From positions 12,382,001-12,446,000 of the forward strand of contig NW_026622874.1 of NCBI RefSeq assembly GCF_023065955.2: DNA of 64,000 nucleotides. The letters are read 5' to 3'. Made by a program: the position numbers and the translations under genes. Shown in pieces: positions 1 through 11,600 of this stretch; position 1 is the stretch's first letter; every line of letters begins with the position of its first letter. The DNA comes from Ursus arctos. Taxonomy: Eukaryota > Chordata > Mammalia > Carnivora > Ursidae. The notes under the pieces were generated by a model that searched no databases, was not told the DNA's origin, and saw nothing but the letters and a program-made list of their open reading frames with translations.

Positions 1-219
1 TCTGTAATGGTGCCAGGGATGGGTGGTAAGGGGGAATCAGTGGAAGGACTAGGTTATAGGGCATCTTTTCTTTTCTTCCTTTCCCCTCCCTACTTCCCTT
101 CCCTTCCCTTCTCTTCCCTTCCCTTCTTAGGGTTTGTGTGTGTGCACGTGCTTAAATCTATCTATCCCTCTCATTATTTGAGACCCATCTATCATCCTAG
201 AGCCCTTAGGAACTACAGA

Positions 220-375
220 GTTGAAGATTTATTCACTCGTTCATCCATCCAACAAATTTTTTTCCAGCATCTACCATGTGACAGCACTATTCCAGCTGTG
301 GAACATAGAGCCACAAACAAAGCAAAGTCCCTTCCTCAGAGAATTTACATTTTAGAGGATAGCAATGCACATTTG
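220..375 (-). repeat. L2-type LINE 3' relic
   Basis: Contains the worn pattern of an L2 3' end read in reverse: attCACTCgttca, aacAAATTT, a degenerate 'catctaccatgtg' and 'gaatttacattttagagg'. It lies in the last intron of the MROH9-like gene. The 60-130 stretch before it is a CCTTC/CTTCC-rich low-complexity tract. Confidence 0.5.
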
Positions 376-479
376 CAGCGGAGGGAATTAAAGAAGGAGA
401 CTGTTTGCTTTCAAAATCAGAATTACAAACAGGTGAGGTAGAAGGTAGGGTGGCAGCCTTCCTTCCTTCTTTCCCTTTT

Positions 480-760
480 TTGTGTGTGTCATAGACTTAC
501 TTTCTCAGAGCAGTTTCAGATTTACTGGAAGGAAGGTACAGAGATTTCCCATATACGTTCTGCCCCCCCCCCCCCCACACACACACACGCCTCCCCCTTA
601 TCAACATCCCTCTCCCCTGTGGCATGTTTGTTACCACTGATGAACCCACACTGACGCATCATTATCTTCCTTGCTTTTCCACTTTCTCATTCACTCATTC
701 ACTCATTTATTCAATACGTATTTATTGACTGCCTGCAAACGTTAAGCACAATAATTCTGC
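480..760 (-). repeat. Old L1 3'-region relic with a C-run and CA-run
   Basis: The text 'cagtttcagatttactggaa', a run of C at about 564-577 followed by CA repeats, 'tcaacatccctctcccctgtgg' and 'ttaccactgatgaaccc' match the reverse-complement style of old mammalian L1M 3' regions. The closest counterpart in this window is at 58912-59250. Subfamily not assigned. Confidence 0.45.
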
Positions 761-929
761 CTCTATATCCCTCAAAATCTTTTTCTTCTTTCTCCCCTCC
801 TTCACTTCCTGCTCCTTCTCCTCTCTCTTTTCCACATCTGTCCTTGTTTTCCCCTCTCGATTTCTTTTTGTTAAGAAGAAAATAACTTCTACAAGCCCGG
901 TATCTGGATAAAATGATATTAGCATTTTG

Positions 930-1200
930 GTATATATATTATCTCAGATATTTTTAAAGAATGTAAGCTATTACATGTTTATTTTTTTAAACTATCATAA
1001 GTGTCACATAGCTCTTTCATTTCTTCATATATTCATGCCAAGAAACACGGGTTTTCATCATCATGTTATTATGTGTATGCTATTTCATTTTATGATATGC
1101 CTAATTTTTACACGGTTCTCTGTTGATGAACTGAGACTGAGTCCCAATTTTTTTCATTATTATGAGCACTCTTGAACCTCTTCATGAATATATGTTTACG
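930..1200. repeat. Probable old LINE relic in intron
   Basis: AT-rich sequence with 'catcatgttattatgtgt', 'ttgatgaactgagactgag' and 'ttattatgagcactcttgaac', resembling worn L1 3' UTR text (compare 36730-36960). No intact frame. Low confidence in the class. Confidence 0.3.
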
Positions 1201-1451
1201 CTACCTAGCAGAATGTTCAGCACATAATAGGCACTCAGTAGATATTTAGTGAGTATTCCTATTTTTCTTTATCGAGGTCTGGTGGGGATAAGCAGATAAA
1301 ACTTCCTGGATGCTTCTAGTCGAAATAATGAAAATTGGGAGGTTAGAGAAGAGAGGAGAGACTCTGTGAAAGGTGGTGGTGCTGTTTAAGGTTACAGCTT
1401 CTCAACCATGAGAGAGATGTCTTGAACTAAAAGGCCCTTCTGCTCTTACAG

Positions 1452-1774
1452 CTATTGACCGAGTGCTTCGGGATGAAGACCCTGTGATCAGGGAGTTGGC
1501 AGAAATAACCTACAAAATTTTCCAGGAAATAGCCCATCGATTGACCTCCTCAAATCTTAAACAAATCTTCCGAAGAGTATTTAACTCTATCTACGCAAAA
1601 AAACTGAAGCCTCTTTATAAATATAACTGGCCCAACAACCTGGCAGGCAGTCCTATGAGGATTAAGGAAACCAAGAATGACAAGGAAGTCCATGCAGATG
1701 AGAATTATGAATACAATTTGGTAAAGAATGAGCTGTTGGTCTGTTGCTCGGACCACATCTCAGAAGAGAAGTGA
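1452..1774 (+). CDS. MROH9: Last coding exon of a HEAT-repeat protein, probably MROH9
   Basis: The exon follows a pyrimidine-rich tract ending in AG at 1450-1451 and opens in phase 1, with two bases completing a codon begun in the previous exon. The frame then runs 107 codons to a TGA at 1772-1774. The first half (IDRVLRDEDPVIRELAEITY and on) is amphipathic helical sequence of the HEAT/armadillo type. The second half is basic then acidic and ends ISEEK. MROH9 (maestro heat-like repeat family member 9) is a poorly characterised protein; no enzymatic role is known. The assignment rests on the HEAT-like character and on position: MROH9 lies directly upstream of FMO3 in human, and FMO3 is the next gene here. 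Upstream exons lie outside the window. The reading as a real terminal exon is firm; the exact family member is less so. Confidence 0.75.
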
Positions 1775-1945
1775 TTTTCCTTTCCCTCTTGATAACTTGA
1801 GTCTCTATATACACGCTTTTCTGAAGGATGCTGGAAGCCTTTCCTGTCACTTAATTCTCTATTCAAATATAGAAATCCGTTGCCTTTCTATGTTTGACAG
1901 TGATCAGAGGGCCACTAATAAAATTGAAGAATCATATAAGGAAAG
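1775..1945 (+). promoter_or_regulatory. MROH9: 3' UTR and poly(A) signal of the MROH9-like gene
   Basis: After the TGA at 1772-1774 there is about 145 nt of non-coding sequence and then a canonical AATAAA at 1917-1922. Cleavage would be expected 10-30 nt later, making the terminal exon roughly 1452 to 1940. No second poly(A) signal is needed to explain the end. Confidence 0.6.
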
Positions 1946-1984
1946 TGTTTGATGAGAAGCTCTTGGATTTTGACTTATCAGTAA

Positions 1985-2080
1985 GCATCTATTGAACACC
2001 TTCTAAGTACCAGGCACTCTGCTAGGCAGTGGGGACATTTGGGTGGTGTAAACAAGGTTCCTGCTCTCAGGAAGGTCACA
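1985..2080 (-). repeat. L2-type LINE 3' relic
   Basis: 'catctattgaacaccttctaagtaccaggcactctgctaggcagtgggg' is the common L2 3' end pattern in reverse. It begins about 40 bp past the expected end of the MROH9-like transcript. Confidence 0.55.
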
Positions 2081-2125
2081 GTCTAGTGACACACAGTCTA
2101 GTGACACACAGTCTAGTGACACACA
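2081..2125. repeat. 15-bp tandem repeat, three copies
   Basis: Three exact copies of GTCTAGTGACACACA at 2081-2095, 2096-2110 and 2111-2125. The array has expanded from the worn tail of the adjacent L2 relic ('acagtctagtg'). Confidence 0.95.
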
Positions 2126-3489
2126 GTGTGGCTATTTCCATCCTGCTGGGACAAATGCTGCCTAGAGCAGTATTGACAAAGGAAGACATGGGACTTGCCC
2201 GGAAGGAGGAAGGGAAGTAGGGATATGTATTCCAGGTGGAGACACTGAGGCAAGAAGAGTGCTGGGAGCGGAACTGGAGACTTTGTTATGGACGCAGGTG
2301 GGCAAGGAAAGGATGGGGAGAGCTGACGTGTGAGGGGGAGATGATGCTGTGCTAATCACTTTAAACTTTCTGAAATGAAAATTGGATAACCCACCACCGT
2401 GAGTGCCCTCAGGATCCAGTCTAGCACTGCCCTGACCCATCAGAAAGTCCTCAGTGATCTTGCTTGACCTGTGGCTTGGGCTCATCTTTCACTTCCCTCA
2501 CCGTATCTTCCTCGCACCCCGTCCTCCCACCCTAACATCAGCCCCTCCGGTCACAGGAAACTACTTGTAGTTAGTTGAAATCCTGGATGATTCAGGTGTT
2601 GTGTCTTTGTAAGGTGTCTACTCGCAGTGCCTGCGTATTTCCATTCTCTGGTGTGGGGCCGCAGCCACTGCATCTGTCCCAGGTCCTCCTTCAGCTTCTC
2701 TGGCTTCTGAGCCAGTGGGTTTAATTCTGTTGACAAAGGACACCAGCTTCTCCTGTGAGACATGCACATCATCAACACCATCGATGGTAGAGGCCATAGG
2801 AGATTAACACAGTTCCAAGATTGTGGGTTCTACCCTATCGTCTCCCACTCCCACTTTACACGCCCCTTCCCTTCCCAACTGCACGCCCTGCAGACGTCAA
2901 GCTCCAGCATCAATGTGAAGAAAACAGCCTTGCAGAGACTACTTAACCTGCAATTCCTTGCAGTCAAATCCCTGATTCTGCCTCTCTACTTGAACCCTGA
3001 CTGATACACCTAAGATGCATTTTCAGAACCCTTTGATCAAGGATGTTCGTGTTGCTCTTCATGTTTTGCCTTAGTATTCCGCGTAACTTTCATTGCATTT
3101 ACCAGCCTATAGCGAAATTACTAATTTTTTCTCTTTCTGCCCCACAAAATTGAAGTTTCTTGAAGGCAAATGTATTGTACACTTGGTTAAGTACTCTGGA
3201 ACTGCAGTGCCTGGCACTTAATGGGTGTTCAATGAAGACACGCCAAATGAATGAGATGCTAACAGAACATATTTCCCTCACGCTTCAATAAAAGTTTTCA
3301 GATGTTAATGAGTGTTACTTAATATTAAAAATAATGAAAGAAGGATAATTTTAATTTACTCTTTAATCCATATTGCTTCATAGTACCCAGATGTTCCAGA
3401 CCTCACTTTTTCAAAATCAAGACAAATTTCCTTACCCACCTTCTAAACTAGCAGGATGCCTAGGGTGATAGGCTACCTAGTAGCCTTCT
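2126..3489. other. Intergenic, no gene seen
   Basis: Mixed sequence with several short open frames on both strands and no splice-framed exon or family match that I can recognise. A fragment near 3170-3260 ('gcctggcacttaatgggtgttcaatgaa') looks like an L2 or MIR end. Confidence 0.6.
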
Positions 3490-3868
3490 CAAGATATCCA
3501 ATTCCTGATCCCCAGAATCTGCGAGTATTTTACCTTACATGGCAAAAGGAACTTTGTATACGTGATTAATTAAAGGATCGTGAGATGGGGAGATTATCCT
3601 GGATTATCCAGGAGGCCAATATAATTATAAGGTCTTTAGAAGGGAAGGTAGGAGATCAGAGAGGAAAGAGATTTTTGGAGATGCAACATGCTTGCTTTGA
3701 AGATGGAGCTGGGGAACAGGAGCCAAAGAATGCAACTCTGGAAGTCAAAACAGGCAAGGAAATGGATTCCTTTCCAGAGCCTCCAGAGGGAGCATGATCC
3801 GACCAACACCTTGATTTTGGCCCGGTGAAGCTCGTTTTGGACATCCGAACTCCAAAACTGTAAGATAA
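3490..3868 (+). repeat. MLT1-type LTR, left part (split by a SINE)
   Basis: Matches the usual MLT1 course: 'ggcaaaaggaactttg', 'gattaattaaaggatcgtgagatgggg', 'attatcctggattatccaggaggcc', then 'caacaccttgattttggcccggtga' and 'actccaaaactgtaagataa'. It continues after the SINE at 4110-4170 ('gttttaagccactaaattt'). Confidence 0.75.
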
Positions 3869-3880
3869 GAAGTTGATGTT

Positions 3881-4096
3881 TGTTTTTTTTTTGTTTTTTT
3901 TTTTTTTAAAGATTTTATTTATTTATTTGACAGAGACAGAGACAGCCAGCGAGAGAGGGAACACAAGCAGGGGGAGTGGGAGAGGAAGAGGCAGGCTCAT
4001 AGCAGAGGAGCCTGATGTGGGGTTCGATCCCATAACGCTGGGATCACGCCCTGAGCCGAAGGCAGATGCTTAACCGCTGTGCCACCCAGGCGCCCC
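3881..4096 (-). mobile_element. CanSINE inserted in MLT1
   Basis: Reverse orientation: poly-T, then AAGATTTTATTTATTTATTTGA, the CT-rich middle in complement, and the tRNA-like head ending CCACCCAGGCGCCCC at 4096. Flanked by target-site duplications GAAGTTGATGTT at 3869-3880 and 4099-4110. Confidence 0.95.
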
Positions 4097-4109
4097 ATGA
4101 AGTTGATGT

Positions 4110-4170
4110 TGTTTTAAGCCACTAAATTTGTGTTAAATTTGATAGAGTAGAAATAGGAAACTAACATACC
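4110..4170 (+). repeat. MLT1-type LTR, right part
   Basis: Continues the LTR interrupted by the SINE: 'gttttaagccactaaatttgtg' through 'ggaaactaacatacc', the usual MLT1 3' terminus. Confidence 0.7.
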
Positions 4171-4221
4171 TAGATTTCTGTAAAACAAAGCGAACCAAAC
4201 CAAATTATAACTCTCCCCACT

Positions 4222-4258
4222 GTTTTGTTTTGTTTTGTTTTTTGTTTTGTTTTGTTTT
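4222..4258. repeat. (GTTTT)n microsatellite
   Basis: Short pentanucleotide array of TTTTG units with one imperfect unit in the middle. Confidence 0.9.
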
Positions 4259-7142
4259 AAATAACAACAAGCAGACTTCAATCTAGACCATTTACATCAG
4301 AATCTTCGGGCCAGAGGCCTGGGCATCAGTGTTTTTTTAAGAACCCAGGTGGATCTGGAGGGAAGACAGTACTGTAAATCAATGTATCATTTTGTCTTGG
4401 AGAATGGATTTAGACATTTCTGTATCTCAGCATCCAGCACTGTTTCTGACACGTGGAGAAAAACTTCATAAAATGTATCAATTATTTATTACACAGTAGA
4501 AACCAATCAGACAGGAACCAATCATTTATAAACAAACATTTATTAAGTGTCTAGTGCAAGCTACTGTACTGGGGAATAAGGATATAAATTAAGCATTTCC
4601 AGACACATGATTCTAATAAGATATTGCCAGTCAGTCCTTCCACAAAAGGGTGAGCAGCAGGAGAAGAGTCTATTTCCCTGTAAAAAGAAAAAGTATCTAA
4701 ATTCTAAATAGAGTTACTGTTTAGACCAGCATAGTCAGGATTCAAATATCTGGCAAAGTAAAAATTGGAAGTTTAATATACTTACATTAATTTGTTTGCT
4801 TTCCAATATATTTTGCTTTCTTTGCAATATCTAAATAGACATTGATGCCAAGTTAATAAATAGTGAATGGTGTCCATGGTCTTGAGGCAGCAACACCTTA
4901 CAATAATCACGTGGGTAGACAAGATGGTACATTTGGTAAAGAATGTGTCACAGTTGTCCTAACAAGGAAGTGTCACAGTGGTCCTAAAACCTTTCAGCAA
5001 TCAGTGTGAACCACCACTACAATGTCTTCTGCTTGGAATAACAGTAGAAGAGCCTAGGCTTGAATTGAGGAGACATGGGGTTGAGTCCTGTCTTCTCTGT
5101 TTATTGGCTCAAAGCCTTAAATAATTCACTTCATTTCAGGTTCTCTTACTGTGAAATGAGTTAATATTCTCCAAGCAAGCTCAGGATTATTATGAAGCTT
5201 TAATGGTGTAATTATATATGAACACCTTATAAAATAATTGTGTATAAACATAAATCATTGGGTCAGTAAAGGCCACATCTCTGGTCCAGTTATTTCCCCT
5301 AATGTGGATTCCTGAGTTTGTAGGTTTTTCCTAGAAGCCTCTGAGCTGGGAGAAATGTTCACTCCATGCACCCCCCCCCAACCCCCACCCCGGCTATTCA
5401 AGCTGTGGGGACTTAGAGGATCAACAGCTGGGTGACCGACCTTCCACGGCAGAGCCCCTTCCCTGGACTCTGAGCCTTCAACTGGCATCTCATTGATTTG
5501 GGTTCATCACTAGAAGTCTTGTTCTGCTTATAGGATGCGCCAGGGAAAACCCAGGCATATCATTCTCCTGATAAGTCTTCAGTGAGTCCTGGTTGTTCTC
5601 AGCATAAAATTCTAACGCTTGAGCTTGGCGAACCTTCCCTCTCCCAGCCCTGCTTACCTCTCTAACCTCATTATGTCCCAACCTCCTCTTATTATGTATG
5701 CTGCTCCCATAAGGAACTACTTGCAGTTGTCCCAACACAGTGATCAGGAGCAAAGACCTTAGAATCAGGCGGCCTGGACTCCACCACTTGCTAGCTGCGT
5801 GGGTGTAGGCAGGATCACGGACACCTCTGTGGGTCAACTTCCTCCTCTATAAAATAGGGATAAGGACTGTACCCAACTCTTAAAGTTTGAAGACATTAAT
5901 TTAACTTGCCCTAAGACAATAAGTATAGACCACTTAAATACACTGTCTAATAGTTCATCATTCATAAACATTACTATTTTTATTATCGTTCCTGCTCTTA
6001 CAACCCTCCTCTTCCTCTTCCCCTTACAATAATAACATCAAGGGCTCCCATTTATTACAAGCCTACTGATTTCAAAGTACTGCCCCCAGGAATTTTAAAC
6101 ATAGTGTTTTTATGTTTTTCTTAATATTACAACTCTCATATTACCCCGACTTTACAGATATAAAAGGTGGGGCTCAGAATCTTAAGTGGAGTGATTTCAG
6201 CCTGCTTAATCTGCATGGTGTTTTTAACTTCACTAAGTCCCACTTCATTTAGGGATTCGGCCCCTTCTTCACCTCTTCCTCCTGCCCTGCCTTGGCTTCC
6301 TAAGACTAGCAGAGGAGTCCTTCTGTGCTTCCAGGAAGAGGCACAACATCCCAGCAGATTTTTACTGCTGCCTTCAAATGTGTTGCCCGCTAGGTAAGTG
6401 TCCCTTGAGAAAAGGGATCTTTTTTATTCATTTCTGTGCGTCTGGTAGAGTGCCTGGTTCAGTGAAAGAATGAATGTAGGATAAAGCCATGGGACAGCTA
6501 TTAGGCCTGAGGAGAGGGTTCTGCCAAAGGAATGGGAATTTGTGAGTAGCCAAAGCCACCCTGAAATGAAAAGGAAGTTTTAGCTCACTTGACAGCAGCA
6601 ACTGCCTTTGGCCTGATGCCCCTGGGCTAGGACCTGAGGCCTGTAATTGCCGTCTGGGACCACGAAGGCATGTCAAGGTGATCCCAGCACTCCTCCCGTC
6701 TTGGCAGCCAGTCTTCTCTGAAATGTATTCAACACTTTTACGTATTTGAAGGGAAACTAACAAGTACAAAATGTGCTAGTCCGTGGACAAGTTCCTTCAT
6801 CTAAATTTTAACTCCTCCAATCCCATGAAAACAATTTAAGGCAAACTTTATTATCCCACACTTGCAGATGAAGGAAGTCTCTAAGATTTGACTAAGGTCA
6901 GAGAGATAGTGCCAGGCAGCACAGGGTTCACACACAGCTCTGCAGGATTCCACAGAGCTGGCTCCGCCCAGAACATGGCTGGAGGTTCTCTGACCTCCTC
7001 CTCTAACAACGTGACATATTGTTTACAAGAGTCTGAAAAGCAAAAGTATCTGGTGTGTTAGTTAACAAGTCAATGGTAACTGAACACTGGGATTCTCAGA
7101 AAAAAAAATTGAATAACAGTGTGTCTTTTAAAAGTGAAAGAA
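4259..7142. other. Intergenic with L2 and MIR relics
   Basis: No gene recognised. L2-like 3' end text near 4525-4640 ('aaacatttattaagtgtc'), MIR cores near 5050-5160 and 5735-5905, a C-run at about 5369, and MIR-like text near 6840-6960. Open frames here are short and lack splice context. Confidence 0.55.
5735..5905 (+). repeat. MIR SINE relic
   Basis: Core pattern 'agaatcaggcggcctggactccaccacttgctagctgcgtg' followed by 'cttcctcctctataaaataggg', the standard MIR core and 3' portion. Confidence 0.75.
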
Positions 7143-7285
7143 AAAGGGGAAAACAAACCTAATGCCCATCAGCAGATAAATGAATAAACAAAACATGTTT
7201 TATCCATACAACGGAATATTATCCAGCCATAAAAAGGAATGGAGTTCGATACATGTTATGACATGGATGAATCTTAAAAATATTA
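7143..7285 (+). mobile_element. Old L1 ORF2 3' fragment, left part
   Basis: 'taatgcccatcagcagataaatg', 'ttatccatacaacggaatattatccagccataaaaaggaatgg' and 'gacatggatgaatcttaaaaatatt' are the end of L1 ORF2. The element resumes at 8308 ('aaaacattatgctaagtgaaagaagcc'), so the sequence between is a later insertion. Confidence 0.85.
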
Positions 7286-7503
7286 ATGCAAGATAGTGAG
7301 GAAGAAAGGCAGGCAGGGACAACCCTCCCCACCCCCCTTATATAGAAGCCATCCTTATAAGGATTTTAGTCCACCCTGGAAGGAGCCCTCCACCCTTTCC
7401 CAAGTGATAGATAGATGACAAAAATCTGATTAGATGACAGGCTCATGGAGGGTTAATCAGATTAAAACAGCCCACCAATAAGCCCATAAAAGTTTCTAGA
7501 CTT
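7286..7503 (+). mobile_element. Solo LTR (ERV), left part
   Basis: U3-like sequence 'gaaaggcaggcaggga' to 'gcccataaaagtttctagactt', broken at a target site by a younger L1. The same family occurs in reverse at 15225-15606, which confirms the ends. No internal retroviral genes adjoin it. Confidence 0.8.
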
Positions 7504-7519
7504 AGAAACTCCGGTGTCA

Positions 7520-8119
7520 TTGCACTAGTGGGTATTTACCCCAAAGATACAGACGTAGTGAAGAGAAGGGCCATATGCACCCCAATGTTCATAGCAGCAA
7601 TGTCCACAATAGCTAAATCGTGGAAGGAGCCGAGATGCCCTTCAACAGATGACTGGATTAAGAAGTTGTGGTCCATATATACAATGGAATATTACTCAGC
7701 TATCAGAAAGAACGAGTTCTCAACATTTGCTACAACATGGACGGCACTGGAGGAGATAATGCTAAGTGAAATAAGTCAAGCAGAGAAAGACAACTATCAT
7801 ATGATTTCTCTCATCTATGGAACATAAGAACTAGGATGATCGGTAGGGGAAGAAAGGGATAAAGAAAGGGGGGTAATCAGAAGGGGGAATGAAGCATGAG
7901 AGACTATGGACTATGAGAAACAAACTGAGGACTTCAGAGGGGAGGGGGTTGGGGGAATGGGATAGACCGGTGATGGGTAGTAAGGAGGGCACGTATTGCA
8001 TGGTGCACTGGGTGTTATACACAACTAATGAATCATTGAGCCTTACATCGGAAACCGGGGATGTACTGTATGGTGACTAACATAATATAATAAAAAATCA
8101 TTAAAATAAAAAAAAAAAA
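7520..8119 (+). mobile_element. 5'-truncated L1 (ORF2 tail and 3' UTR)
   Basis: Open from about 7528 to 7827, encoding the last 95 or so residues of L1 ORF2 protein (IYPKDTDVVKRRAICTPMFI start, SLIYGT end), then a 3' UTR and A-rich tail. The target-site duplication AGAAACTCCGGTGTCA is at 7504-7519 and 8120-8135, inside the LTR. The 3' UTR is close to that of the L1 at 56190-57958, so both belong to a fairly young carnivore L1 lineage. Too truncated to move. Confidence 0.95.
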
Positions 8120-8135
8120 AGAAACTCCGGTGTCA

Positions 8136-8307
8136 ACACTCTTGGGTCCCCTCCCTCTTCAGGAGCTTTGGACTATCACTCAATAAACTTTACTATTGCT
8201 CAATAAACTTTGATTTGGTGCCCACCACTCTTCATCTGGTCTACCTCTTCATTCTTCAAAGCAGTGTGACCAAGGACCATGGGCACTAAAGGAAAAGAAA
8301 TGCTGTA
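8136..8307 (+). mobile_element. Solo LTR (ERV), right part
   Basis: R/U5-like sequence with 'caataaactttactattgctcaataaactttg' (poly(A) signals), 'gcccaccactcttc' and 'ggaccatgggcactaaagg'. The same order is seen in the copy at 15225-15606. Confidence 0.8.
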
Positions 8308-8632
8308 AAAACATTATGCTAAGTGAAAGAAGCCAGACACAAAAGACCACATAGTGTATGATTCCATTTATATGAAATATCGGAGCAGATAAATATACAG
8401 AAACAAAATGCAGATCCGTGGAGTCCAGGGACAGGGAGCAGGGAGAAATGCGGAGTAACTGCTTAATGGGTATAGGGCTTCCTTTTGGAGTGATAAAAAT
8501 GTTCGAAAACCAGACAGACATGGGGGTTGCGCGAAATTATGAATGTTCTAAATGCCACTGAATTTTACCCTTTTAAATAACTTTAGGTTGTGTGAATTTT
8601 ATCTCAGTTTTGTTTTTTTTTTTAAAGAGTGC
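8308..8632 (+). mobile_element. Old L1 3' fragment, right part
   Basis: Resumes the element broken at 7285: 'gctaagtgaaagaagccagacac', 'gtatgattccatttatatgaaat', then 'tgaattttacccttttaaataactttaggttgtgtgaattttatctcag', an L1 3' UTR ending in a short A/T tail. Confidence 0.85.
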
Positions 8633-11600
8633 TAGAAAACAGCCGCACTCTCCCTGAGCACCGGGAACACTGACCCAACATCTTGACCAAGACCACTATC
8701 CTCCCTGAACCATGATCTGCAGACACAGTGATGCTTTGAGCCTCTGCTACAATGTCCGTGCCTCCCACCTTGCCCGTGAAGGCATGGCCTAGGAGGAATG
8801 GCTCCAATCTCCCTCCTGCTATGTGACCTTAGGTGCACTGAGCCTAGGCAGCAAGCAACTGTCATCCGGGCCTCAGTGTGTCCTTATGAGGCCTGCAGAT
8901 CAGCCAGTGAATGTATTTGGTAAATGAAGTCAGTCTGCAAGTGAAGGTATCAAAGCCCAAAAGAAAAGCTATTTCTATGGTTGTGGGCACACTGCAGGGG
9001 ATGGATTCCCTATTCAAGCTCTGCCTATCATGGCAACTGAGATATCTTCTCTCTTTTCCAAAACGGGAAACAAAGTATAACTTCTGAATATGGACTTGTG
9101 TGGTGGCGAAGTACATGAGGAAAGTCTTGGGAAGTGATTTCAAGGCAAAGAAAGGCACTCCATGGTGGAGAACACCCCTGCGTTGGCACATGGCTTCTCA
9201 ACCAGAGACCTTTAAAACTAGAGGTGGCCAAAGTTCTCACCAATGGAAGGTGAACAGAAGCAAAGCGTACAACTTTTGCATCCTTGGTATGGAAATCCCA
9301 TACCCTAGTCATCTGCTCTATCCCTTCCTGCTGGCTGAATGTGGTGGTGGAACTCAGTTTCAACCTTGCAGAGACAGTCTTCTGTTCTTTGGAGTATGGC
9401 AGAGCCCCCCACCAGCCTGGGTACCTGGATGGCTTCTCAGAGTAGAACTTACCCATCCCAGACTTTGACATTACCCAGAAATAACAACTATCTATTTTAG
9501 TCTTTGCATTTACAAATCTCCTTATTGCAGTGACTTGGTCTTCGCTCCAATTAACAAGGCCCCACTCCAAATACCCAATTCCCACAGCCTACAATTACAC
9601 TTCCAAATCTTTATCTTTGCCATAAACACATCCCTGTTAAAATGTCAGTGCTGTACCTTAAAGATTATCATAATATCTTCATTAATTGTGTCTTCAAATA
9701 AGTGAGTTTAAGAGATCCTTTCTGGAGGAGAATAAAGAATATAACACAAGTCTTCCATCCCACCAGAACAATCCCCTCCCCTGAGGAAGACAATGGTTTC
9801 ATCCAATTATTGCTCTCAGCTCCTATTCTGTGACCTCTTGGGTAACATGGCCACTCCTAGTTTAACCGTGGATTCTCATAGTCTGATCCAATACACAGTG
9901 GCACAATTCTTGCATTGGACTGACAAAAGTAAAGCTGTATTCTGATCCGGTTTTTTTGTATAATGCTGAAAATGAACGATTCTATAGGAGCTTGAATTTT
10001 ATTAGTATAACCAGTTTAATAATGGAATTTGGAGCAGAGTAACTTGGTCCTTAGCAATTCCTTTACCCTTTCTAGTACATAAGAAGAGGAGATTTCCCAA
10101 GCTCCTTCGTACTTAGGTTGGCAAGTGCCAGTCAAATACAAGTGATGGTGGTTGTCATTTCTGGGCCTAGGTGTTTAAACACTAGATACGCTTGCTCTTC
10201 CTTTTCTGCATCAAAGGTCATTCATTTGTTAAAGATGATGGCAACGTAACATGAAAGGTCCTTGGATCCTTGAGTCACTATTTGAAGGAAAACTTCCCAG
10301 ACAAGGTGCCCAACCCACATCATGTGAGCAAAAAATACACTTCTGATGTTAAACCGTTGGATTTCCAAGTTTGTGTATCCCCGAAGTATATCCTAATTAT
10401 CTGCACTAACGTAACGTCTCATGTGGAATTCAGATGTACGGGCAAATGTTTACATATGACAGCTTCTTACAAATCAAACAACAAATCACTTGAGACATAC
10501 GGTCTTCAAAACAAACTTTTTTATGCACAACTTTCATGTTTCCCCTCTTTATATTATACCCTCAGGATACACATTTGGTGTTTCCTTAAAATCTTACCTG
10601 TTTCCAAATATCCATTTACCATTTTGAATATTATATTCAATCAGCAACTGTCTTTCAAAAGGTAAAGAAAGTGAGAATTCTCAAATGTTTGAAAAGTTAC
10701 TTGTTATCTTAATAAAACTCTTGCTATGTGGGCAAAGAAAAAACTTCAGTGTTTTTCAGAGTAAATAATAGTCCTGCAAGGTTAGTTCTTAAGTGGTTCT
10801 AACTGATCGTGATGATTTATGTCTTTAATTCATCAATCCATAATTAAAACAATTTTATTTAACATCTTCTAGACCAGTGTTTATCATCCAAATTGCCACA
10901 TCTCTGTGTTTACGTTCAGTATTATATGAAAGTGACCATTTTGATTTTTATTTCATTTGATTGAATAGTCCCAAGTAGTCATATGAATGGAGGTTGATGG
11001 GAGCCATTACTAGAACCTCAGCTGGGTCTGTTGTCCAGAGAAGCTACCCATAGCTTCTCTAGGTGACCTGGGCTTTTTCACAACTCTGGGAGTGAGACTC
11101 CTATGAGAATAGAAGGAACCTGTATCACTTTTTTATGACCTATGCCACTTCTGCTGTAGCTAGCCATAAGCACCCCAGATGTTTGGGGAAGGAACTTAGA
11201 ACCCATCAATTAGTAGGAGAGGTGTCACAGTAAGGCTGTAAGAAGAGCATGGAGGATTGGGGATAACGTTGCACCCATTTTGGGAGAATGCCATCTGCCA
11301 CAGTCCCACAGTTTGTAGCCTTGCAGAGTTAAGAAAGCCAACTGCTACTGTACTTCAAACGAAAGGCGTTACAAGCAGAGGCTTAAGGAGATAACATCAG
11401 TGCTAGTATCCTATGAAAGCAGAAAGCTTCTGTTACAGATAGAATTTGCCATTTTCTCAAATTTCCTCACAGCAGGAGCCATCTAAAAAGATAGTACAGA
11501 GGCCTGTAGAAAAAAAGATCAGAATTTTCACATGTAAAGAGCATGTCTTCACAAGATCTTTGGCTGTTGTTTCTTATGTGTGGAAATGACTGGAAGCAAG

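Noticed and set aside
3873..4073. Recurring frames with LFIYLTE.ETASERGNTSRGSG (also at 16 kb, 25 kb, 40 kb, 45 kb, 50 kb, 60 kb)
   Set aside because: All are reverse readings of the CanSINE, not a protein family.
7831..8080. Matching frames at 7889-8080 and 56227-56418
   Set aside because: They are translations of the L1 3' UTR, which is non-coding.
9028..9585. 185-codon open frame on the minus strand
   Set aside because: No recognisable domain, no splice context and two overlapping long frames on the other strand. Composition looks like worn repeat or random sequence.
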